Below are positions 55,694-64,000 of a DNA stretch of 64,000 nt, one piece after another. Source of the DNA: Diphasiastrum complanatum. Lineage: Eukaryota > Streptophyta > Lycopodiopsida > Lycopodiales > Lycopodiaceae. Location of the stretch: assembly GCA_029204225.1 (NCBI GenBank), contig CM055094.1, forward strand, positions 8,913,234-8,977,233. The letters run 5' to 3'. A model generated the notes under the pieces. That model saw only the letters and a program-made list of their open reading frames with translations, had not been told where the DNA came from and did no database searches. The position numbers and the translations under genes are program-made. Each line of letters starts with the position of its first letter. The stretch's first letter is position 1.

Positions 55694-57175
55694 CTCTCTC
55701 CTTAAAAGTAGAATCTACTTTTCATACATTCATGTACATAGCATCAAAATTAACAAACTTTAAGTACAGAAAGTTTTGATCTAAACTTATCAAACTTTTC
55801 TTTAACGAGTGGCTTAGTGAAAATGTCAGCTAATTGCTTATCTATACTCAAATAAACAATATTTATTTATTTACTCAGCAACATTTCACGTATGAAGTTA
55901 TAGTGAATCTTGATGTGTTTGGTCCTCACGTGAAACACCAGATTTTTTACTAGTTGAATGCCACTATGACTATTTATATGTATAGTTGTAGATTTTTTTT
56001 TGCTTCATGTCCATCTCATCCAAGATTTGTCTCAACCAAATAGCTTCCTATGTTGTGCTACACATTGCCTTATACTTTGCTTAACTATACTTTGCCTCTT
56101 ACTAGACCAGGAAAAACAACTGTCACAAAACTGAAACACATACCCTGTGGTAAATCTACAATCACAATCACATCCCCAATCCACATCCACATAGCCACAT
56201 AACTCAAGTAAACTTTCTTGCTTTCTGTACACCAAGCCATAATCATGAAGTACCTTTGACATATCGCAAAATGCGTTTGGCTATCTTCCAGATGTGTTTC
56301 CGTAGGTTCTGCCATAAACTAGCTTACAATACCCACAACATAGCATATATCTGGCCTAGTCGTGATAAGGTAAATCAAGCTCCATACTAATTGCCTATAT
56401 AGCGTAGCATCAAATGGCTATGACTAATCCAGCTTAGAAAGCTTTTTACCTGATTCAATGTGAGTGTTCACTGGCTTGCAATCTTGTAGCCTAAACTTGT
56501 GCAACAAAACTCTAACATACTTGATCTATGTTAGACCCACCTCATGTCCTTTTTTCCACACCTCCACTCCAAATCAATAATGCATTAGGTTGAGATCTGT
56601 CATCTCAAATTGATTCATGAGATTCTTCTTGATTATATATATCATCTCTTGATTATGTTTTGTAATAATCAAGTCATTAACATAAAGAGCAAGCAAACCA
56701 ATCATACCATCAAAGCATAAGACATAGAGATTTGGATCATAGTGTGTTCCCACCATCCCCTTCGGATGAAAGTAGACATCAATCCGTCTATACCACACAT
56801 GTGGTGCCTGTTTGAGACCATAAAGTGCTTTCTTCAAGCGACATACTTTATGCTCCTATCCTTTTGTTACAAAGCCTTAGGATTGTTCCATGAACACCTT
56901 TTCTTCCAAGTTACCATTTAGGAAATCAGATTTCACATCCATCTAATGTAAATGCCAACCAAAATGTGAAGCTTAAGCAACAAGCAAACATAAAGCATTC
57001 CACTTACACAATAGTGCAAAGGTATCATCGTAGTCGATGCCTTTACTTTGCGCAATAACCCTTGATCACCAATTTTGTGTTGTGCTTTGCTATACTTCCA
57101 TCTACATGGTACTTAGCCTATATATCCATTTGCAACCTATGGGTTTCTTACCAACTAGTGGTTCTACCAAGTCTC
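55694..57175 (-). pseudogene. Copia reverse transcriptase and RNase H, heavily mutated (minus strand)
   Basis: Reading minus from 57175: a decayed RT start (IGCKWIY, KGIDYDDTF), then LYGLKQAPHVWYRRIDVYF, LYVNDLIIT (the YVDD palm motif with Asp-to-Asn change), then RNase H pieces YVDVDWGCDCDCRFTTGYVF, SWSSKRQSIV and a terminal LADIFTKPLVKEKF before the tract at 55694. Many stops and frame changes. It supplies the 3' half missing from the plus-strand copy ending at 55003, but in opposite orientation. Confidence 0.85.
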
Positions 57176-57547
57176 ATGTGCCATACTTAGCAATTGACTC
57201 CATCTCTTCATCCATGGCTTTGATGTTAGCAACTGTGCAAACACAATGAAAATTATAAAAAATAAAATAAAACTCCGTGGCATGTGTATTATAAGCCCAC
57301 GCATGAGTATTTGCCAATAAACTTCTACTATGGCATGTGTTTTGTAAGTCCATGAGTAGAAGCTTAAAAATAATAAAATAACTTAAACTTAGGCTTAAGA
57401 AACTTAAGCTTAGAAAGATTCTAAGTAATCTTAAGCTCTTAAGTCCCAAGTTAGACCTATGAGCTTCTTCGTAGGCCAATATGAAAAAGGAAATCCAGCA
57501 ATATGTAACCAGTTGCTAGAAATGTCAGGTAAACAAAGTAGAACATT
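57176..57547. other. No gene; AAGCTTAAG-rich sequence
   Basis: A 101-codon minus-strand frame (57479-57174) is low-complexity, Leu/Ser-rich, and not called. CTTAAGCTTA-type words repeat near 57380-57440. Confidence 0.4.
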
Positions 57548-57775
57548 TAAAGGCAGGAGTACAACCCTTAGATATACCAGCTGGTAAATGGGAGAGTATC
57601 TCCATGGATTTTATAGTAGTCCTGCCTAAAACCCAAAAGGGTAATGACGGTATATGGGTCACAGTTGACCGTTTGACCAAAATGGCTCATTTTATTCTGA
57701 CCAAAACAACCGTTAGAGCTCCAGAGTTAGCGAGGTTGTTTGTAGATGGGCTATTTAAATTGCCCTTGCTATAAG
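57548..57775 (+). pseudogene. Ty3/gypsy integrase core fragment
   Basis: An open stretch reads GVQPLDIPAGKWESISMDFI, VVLPKTQKGNDGIWVTVDRL and TKMAHFILTKTTVRAPELAR, the first part of the gypsy integrase catalytic core with its DFI..LP and VDRLTKMAHF motifs. Cut at about 57775. No pol precedes it. Confidence 0.85.
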
Positions 57776-57789
57776 AGGAGAGGTATTTC

Positions 57790-58216
57790 TCATGTATGGA
57801 TCACTTTGAGATTATGACAAATTACTTTGTGATTATCTTGTATTTCATTGTGTTTCCTTTGGAAAGGTGCATAGCTTGACGAAAGGTGCTCAGGCCTCCA
57901 CTACCTCCTTTTCATCAGTTTTTGTTGTGGCATGTTCATTATTGCTTATTTGCTTAGTATTAGCCGCAATGTATTTCTTACTAGGTATTGGCTATTTGGG
58001 AAAGCCTTAGCTGAACCTTAGTTTGCTTTCATTCTGAGCACCCGATGGGAAGCCTTGGTGCTCTCATTTCCCTTTTGTTTGCACTTTTCATTTCCATGGT
58101 AAGCTTCATGTAGATCTTAGAAAGTGGAAAAAACCCTTCTACACTATAATACATCCATGAGTAGAGCTAGCCATCGTATAAACTAGAATTACTTCCAACA
58201 TTGGTGCCGTTGCCGC
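57790..58216 (+). repeat. Gypsy LTR end and tRNA-Asp type primer site
   Basis: ACTTCCAACA ends at 58200 and is followed by TTGGTGCCGTTGCCG, close to the tRNA-Asp primer site TGGCGCCGTTGCCG used by Tat/Athila-type gypsy elements. The LTR left border is not defined. It probably does not belong to the integrase fragment upstream. Confidence 0.55.
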
Positions 58217-59044
58217 TTTTTAAGTTTTTTTCTACATAGCTTTCTTTGTCTTTCATTTTTTGATTAGCATGCTTATGTGTATGCTTGCTTGCTTTTCCTC
58301 TTCACACTGCAGCACAAGACGTCTCTCTAGGTCCTCCAAGAGCTACTGAGCAATCTATCAAGTCGGGGGGAAGCAACAAAAGTGTCAACTTGGGCATTTT
58401 CTTTGAAAGAAGTGGCCCAAGTGACATTATTTTTTACCTAACAAGTAAATCATAATTTGTCAAGCTATCTACAACCATAATAGACACTGATCTTCCATTC
58501 TATCACCTCCACGAATTCTAACCCTCCTTAGATTTTCTGAAAACACCTTGATATATTGTCAAAATCCATTGTTTTCCAACCAAATCTTGGTTTTAGGAAA
58601 TCGTTGGCTTCATTGAGGCTAGATCTATCAAAGATCAATCCTTGTTCAAATCCATGTTTACTATCCACGATTCATTTATTGCCTCCACGAATTCTATCTC
58701 AGAGTCAAACTTTCTAGAAATAGAAAAAATCAGTTTTTTATATCAGGTCCTCACTGAAAGAATTCGTAGGTCATTCATTGAGCCTCAAAATTATTTCCAC
58801 GAATTCTCTGTCCTATCCACGAATTTTGATCAGACCAATTTTTGTACTGTCAGACAATTTTACTCATTTTGTACAAAAAATCACTTATAAGAATTCGCCG
58901 ACTCTCAGAACAGTGCCTCGAAATTCGCAGACCTCACTAAGAAATCATGGGCACTTAGGATGAATTTTGGGTGAATTTGCAAATTCCTATCAAAAAAATT
59001 CTATATATAGGCCTCACCCATCCTCTCTACAACACCAACATTGT
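58217..59044. other. No gene; recurrent CCACGAATTC motif
   Basis: CCACGAATT occurs near 58509, 58684, 58797 and 58817, plus looser variants (CCACGATTC near 58666, AATTCGC near 58892 and 58923). A TATATATAGG box is at about 58992. Looks like an LTR or regulatory repeat, with no coding content. Confidence 0.45.
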
Positions 59045-61117
59045 TTGTTCTAATTTGTCATCGAGCTTGCTTCTTTTTTCTTTTGGAATGTGCTTGTATG
59101 CTGCACATCCAAACACACGTACGTATGACAAATCAGACTTTCTGCCTGTCCACATTTCATATGGTGTTTTGTTTTCCAGTGTTGTCGTTGTAGATTTGTT
59201 CTGCAGGTGTACAGCTGTAGCTATTGCCTCAGCCTAGAACTGACTTGGCAATTGAGCCTATGCCATCATGCATCTGGATCCTTCGACTAACGTTCCGTTT
59301 CTTCTTTCTGCAACATCATTGTATTCTGGTGTGTAAGCAGGAGTGAACTGGTGTTCTATCCCCTGTTCTTCATAGAATTTTGTGAATTCTTTGCTTTTGT
59401 ATTCACCTCCATTGTCAGATCTAAGGATCCGTGTCTTTTTCGAGGTGTGTCGCTCTGCGAATGCCACAAACTTTTTGAAGGAATCAAACACTTCAGATTT
59501 CTTCTTTAAGTAGTAGATCACGGTCATCCGGCTGTAATCATCTATGAACGTCAAAAAATATCTCAAACTTGAGAGCGAATCCATCTTCATCGGTCCATAG
59601 ACATCAGAGTGGACGAGCTCAAGAACTTCCTTGGCTCTCCTTGTCTCATGTGTGAATGGATTCCGATGTTGCTTGCCTTTTTGACAAGCTTCACAAAACT
59701 CAATTTTGGGCCTTGAAATCTTGAGACCTGTGACTATGTCTTTTCTGCTCATGTCATACAGGGCGCCCCGCATGTTCAGATGATACATTCTCCTATGCTA
59801 GAGTTGATCTTCATTTTCTGATGCATTTAATATGCTATTAGAGTTGCTGATTATTTTGGCCTGGTAGAGGTTTCCTTCTCTGCATCTGACCGTCAGCAAC
59901 TTGTTTGTCATCTTCTCGATCATGCGGCATGTGTTACCGTCGAACAAAACTCGAATGCCTAGATCTGCCATCTTGGAGACAAATAGCAGATCTTTTCTGA
60001 GTGAGGGTACATAGAGTGCTCCTGGCAGCTCTGCTTGGCCAGACAATGTTAGTAGCTGTAGAGTGCCGATGCCTTTGACATCGTGTCTGTTCCCATCACC
60101 TAGAATCACTGCTCTGTTGTTTTTGAGTTCGCAAAAGTTGATCAAGATCTTCTTGCTATAGGTTATGTGAGATATAGCTCCTGAATCAATGACTACATCA
60201 TAGTCGTGTTCAGAGTAGCTTGTTGAAGCTTCATTGAGTATCGTGAAAGCTTCGTCACCTTCGTCAGCATCCTTTGATGAATCTGCAACATTAGCTTTTT
60301 CAATTTTGTTCTTTCTTTTTGGGTTGAATCTGCAATCGTATGCAGAATGCCCTTTCTTCTTGCGGTGCATCCAAGGTATTGCTGGATTGAGCCAGCATTT
60401 GTTGGCCATATGGCCTGGTTTGTGGCAGTGATCGCAGGAAGAGGATTGTTGATTCGAGGACTTCGTCTTCTCAAATCTTGGCTTGTTCTTGTTCTTCATC
60501 GTCTCTTTCATAAAGAGAGCCTTCTCTTGATCACTGCTTCCCTCTCCTTCGTCTCATTAGTCTCTCATCAGTGACAAGACTGACTGCTTTGTCGAATGTC
60601 ATATCTGGTAGACTCAATATGAGCATTCTCAGCGGCTGATAGGACGTCGATAGAGATTTCATGAAGTACATCAGCTGTTGTGGTGCTGGGACTTGGTGCT
60701 CCTGTCTTGATGCAGCAAGTTGAGCAAATATCGTTCTGATCTTCTCAACATGCTGATCCAACTGATTGCCATCCCATTGTATGGATTGCAGTTGATTGTG
60801 AAGGTGCATGACTGAAGCTGCAGTCCTCACTTCATACTTCTATTCTAACCTTTCCCACGCTGCATGGCTGCGTTCACAGTCTTCAATCTGCATGAGTAGA
60901 TCTTCATTTATGGACAAAACGATGATCGCCATTGTGCACTCATATTTTCTGATCCATTTAACTCTCCTCGGGTCTTTTTCTGGAGGCTGCACCTCTGAGA
61001 GTTCGGTCATCAACCAGATGCCTTCGGCCTTCAAAAGTGTTTTGATTTTGAATTTCCAGATTCTGTAATTTGCGCCATCAAGACTAATTGCTACTCTTGT
61101 CTAGATTGTTGTAGCCA
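59045..61117 (-). pseudogene. Ty1/copia gag-protease-integrase (minus strand)
   Basis: Gag begins at 61117 (MATTI, then a stop) and continues ISLDGANYRIWKFKIKTLLK, HAAWERLE, LHNQLQSIQWDGNQLDQHVE and MYFMKSLSTSYQPLRMLIL. Near 60430 is the zinc knuckle CDHCHKPGHMANKC, then protease DVVIDSGAISHIT, LYVPSLRKDLLFVSKMADLG, integrase [56 protein letters not shown] and TPEYNDVAERRNGTLVEGSR. The integrase tail TPYEMWTGRKSDLSYVRVFG and HIPKEKRSKLD runs to about 59045. RT/RNase H are missing. Damage is moderate. Confidence 0.9.
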
Positions 61118-61171
61118 TATTGTGTTGTCTAGAAGAATCACTGCTGGGATATCAATAGTGATAACCTGTGG

Positions 61172-61714
61172 GCTCTGATACCATGTCGTGAAAGCGAAAC
61201 TTTTTCTTTCTTTGTTTTTGTTTTCGCTTTCTTAATTGCAAACGATTTTGTGTCTTTGAATTTTCTCTTTGCGCGGAAGCTTTACAGGAACCCAAACATG
61301 CGACTGCACATCACAGAACGCATTTCATTATAGAAATCAAGACAAACGACGTCAAAGACAATGAGATGCACGAAAATAGAGTGACTATATTATCGATTTT
61401 ACTTTAGAGTGAGATCGTCAATGTCTCACTCATTGGCAGAATGTCTCTCCGCTCTTTCGCTGTGTTATGCTTGTTGGCAGACTTTCATGCACAACTCTAG
61501 TATTTTTTTTCTGCTCTACTCACTACCTATCTCTCTTACTGTCTCTTACAGATTGTCAAATTCAGATCTCTCTTCACTCCAGTTATGATTTAGTGAGGAT
61601 AGTTTATACCTCCACAATGTGGAGTTTACAAGACGGTTAAATGTAGAATCAAAAGACTAGTTAAGGCTAATTAACTAATCAATAATCAATTACTTTCCGT
61701 TGTTGCTTGTTTCA
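61172..61714 (-). repeat. Primer site and 5' LTR of the minus-strand copia
   Basis: GCTCTGATACCA at 61172-61183 is the primer site in reverse. The LTR starts on plus with TGTCGTGAAAG (61184) and is tentatively closed at TTGTTTCA (61714), where plus-strand copia coding sequence begins. The right border is inferred from the terminal CA only. Confidence 0.6.
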
Positions 61715-62985
61715 GCTGGGTCTGAAGTCTACGACTCCAAGCTCGTTGAGCTGTCAGCTCACACGGGAGAATCTTCCAATCTACAAAGAGTTAGGTGGAT
61801 TGCTTTTGCAGGAACAACAACGTCAAGAGAACTTGAGTCATCGCAATATGATCAATCTCTTGCAGTCAGAGGACGTGGTGGCAGATTTGGTCGTGGAAGA
61901 CACCAATCAATAGGTGGAAACTCAAATAGTGAATCATTTCAACAATTCCAAGAACAATCTAGTGCTAAAAAAAAATCGAGGCAATTGGCATCAAGGTCGA
62001 GGCCAAGGACATGGCAATCCAAGAAAGAAGAAACCTGAGAATTGTCGATATTGCAACAAACCTGGTCATTGAGAACGTGAGTGCTTCAAGAAACAAAATG
62101 AGTCAGCTCAGTAGAAAGGCAAATGGCTGGTAGGCAATTATGCTGATGAACATCAATTTGATGATGATCAATACGAGGATGATGTAGGTGAGAGTTCAAA
62201 CTTGTTCATTACAACACTAATGATAAATGACGAAGCCAAGGATACCTGGTACATCAATAGTGGAGCGTCCAAGATATGAATTCGAAGAAGGAGTGGTTTT
62301 TGGAATTCAAGAAAATCCACAATGGCAATGAAGTTGGACAAGTTGATGGCAATTGCTACCTATTAAAGGTTTTGGAGTGGTACTAGTGAAGCTAGCTAGC
62401 GGGATGATAAAGCAGATAAGCAACGTGTAATATGTACCTGGTTTAGCCAACAATCTACTATTAGTTGGGACATGATGGTTGATCAACAACTCAAGGTTGA
62501 GTTTGATAGCGCTAAATGTCTCGTCAAGGACATCAATAATCACTACAAAGTGATAGGAGCTAGAGTCAATAGAAATTGACTCTATAAATTGAATGTGAAA
62601 TCTTTTGCTCAAGCTATGGTAAGCATTATTGATAGCCAAAGTGATCTTTGGCATCAACGATTTGGTCATATTAGTGCTCAAAGTTTATAGATTCTCAAAA
62701 GAGGCAATCTAGTTATTGGATTGCCTGATATTTCTTTTGAAGGAAAAATATGTGAAGGTTGTATTTTGGGAAAACAACACAGAGAGAGGTTTTCCAAAAG
62801 TGGAGCAAGGAGAGCCAGTGGCATCCTAGATCTTGTCCATAGTGATCTATGTGGACCAATATAGACTAGATCTTTTAGTGGCTGCTACTACTTTATTACC
62901 TTCATTGATGACTATAGCATATGCATTTGGATTTATTTCATAAGCAAGAAATCAGATGCTTTTGCTAATTTTAGGGAATTCAAGG
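61715..62985 (+). pseudogene. Ty1/copia gag C-terminus, protease and integrase (plus strand)
   Basis: It starts inside gag (PSSLSCQLTRENLPIYKELG, GGLLLQEQQR), then a Gly/Arg-rich basic tail, knuckle CRYCNKPGH.ERECF (62047-62093, with one stop), protease remnant TWYINSGAS (catalytic Asp changed to Asn), integrase [36 protein letters not shown] and [13 protein letters not shown]. Several stops. It ends at 62985, where a different repeat begins. Back-to-back with the minus-strand copia at 59045-61714. Confidence 0.85.
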
Positions 62986-64000
62986 TGTTGACAGATCCTC
63001 TGCTTGGGAGGATCTGTTTATTGGCTCCTTTATTTCTTCTTAGTTTCAGAACTATCTCTGCCTGTTACTAGGCTCATTTGGGCATTAATTAGCTGTTTCT
63101 TATTTGTTACAATGCCCAGGCCAGGCAGAAATAGACTGATTAACGTTGTAGTTTATGTCCTGCTTGTCAGAGGACACTCAAGGTCGTTCTCTCTTGAAAG
63201 CACTCACACTCAGACATAGATGCAAGCCATGAACATTCATTTACAGATCAACATGCAGCCCAAATGAACATTCAACAGTTTCTACAACTACCTACTCCAC
63301 AAACGAGTTACAAACAGATTCTAACCCCTCTAAAACTAAGCTACACTTGCATTAATCCACAGAACTTAAACAAGAAACTAATCTACAGCAATTTAGAAGT
63401 CCAAGAATCAAGAAACCAACCAGTCTTTTGATTCTTGGACATTCCAAGAACATCAAGAACTAGAATGTTGGAGGATATACAAGATTTATACCACATTTCT
63501 AGTCTATTTAGTTTACCTGAATGCTGATTCCTACATTAATCCACAAACAAGAAATGAAAACTAATCCACTCTAGGAAAGCGGGAAATCTAATCCACTCTA
63601 CTATCCACAACCACACACAAAGGATGAAAGGGCAAGATCATGAATGCATCACTCAAGAAACAAGCATGGTCAAGGAGCTCAATGGATGCACCTAACTCGT
63701 GGAGGCTCTTCTCATTTCAGCATGGAGTTGATACAATACACAAAAAGCTCTTCCTCACAAAGAGGGAGTCTCTAAAATAAACAAGAGAGCTTCTTAGGTG
63801 GCATCCTAGTGGTATTTCCACATTACACAAACTACAAGTGGAATAATGCTCTCCACTAGAGGTCACCATCAAAAGGCGGTTCACTCTACTTTCTTTAAGA
63901 GAGAGATACTTGCATTTATTACTTTGCCTAGAAATACTAGTTCCTACATGGTCATTCCATCTTTCGGGATTCACCGTGAGGCTTACACAGTTCTTGCTTG
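62986..64000. other. Unassigned, begins with an LTR-like inverted repeat
   Basis: It starts TGTTGACAGATCCTC. ACAGATCCTC (62991-63000) and GAGGATCTGT (63008-63017) form a perfect 10-bp hairpin with a 7-base loop at the junction with the copia integrase. No coding signal follows up to 64000; frames at 63004 and 63974 (minus) have no motifs. Confidence 0.4.

Overview
The window looks like nuclear DNA of a land plant with a large, transposon-rich genome. Two host genes with spliced, plant-type structure sit among many decayed Ty1/copia and Ty3/gypsy LTR retrotransposons, LINE fragments and AG/CT microsatellites. One host intron of about 15 kb is filled with retroelements, which suggests a gymnosperm, fern/lycophyte or another big-genome plant; I cannot name the species from sequence alone.

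Host gene 1 (plus strand, about 7.1-29.6 kb) is a glyoxalase I (lactoylglutathione lyase). I reconstruct eight coding exons with consistent GT/AG borders and phases: 7102-7275 (tentative presequence exon), 8359-8493, 8883-8944, 13483-13543, 13788-13867, 13985-14055, 14273-14362 and 29520-29611. All four metal-binding positions of the family are present. The last exon carries the final metal-ligand Glu and lies beyond a 15,157-bp intron that holds a LINE endonuclease piece, two related gypsy copies, a chimeric gypsy RT/RNase H block and a copia gag-protease-integrase block.

Host gene 2 (minus strand, 41613-39782, three exons, 292 aa) is a plant acid phosphatase of the HAD class IIIB / vegetative storage protein family, with an N-terminal membrane anchor. 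About 1 kb upstream of its start lies an array of short palindrome-bearing repeats (42.6-42.9 kb), followed by a 218-bp tandem duplication (42.9-43.3 kb).

The rest is mainly retrotransposon. 0.7-5.7 kb: two internally deleted copia elements with LTRs. 6.4-6.85 kb: a 231-bp element with perfect 15-bp terminal inverted repeats, then a strong foldback hairpin, just upstream of glyoxalase I. 30.3-37.6 kb: LTR/PBS remnants and two minus-strand copia gags. 45.5-47.2 kb: a minus-strand gag-like region. 47.8-51 kb: copia RT/RNase H and its LTR abutting an opposing gypsy fragment. 51.4-57.2 kb: a copia family with unusual TTAGAATT...AATTCTAA LTR ends, whose 5' half runs plus and 3' half runs minus. 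57.5-63 kb: gypsy integrase/LTR and two more copia elements facing opposite ways.

The most unusual unexplained item is a pair of diverged copies of an unknown protein fragment at 32073-32345 and 51137-51424 that share a start region and a C-terminal motif; each lies against a copy of the same copia family.
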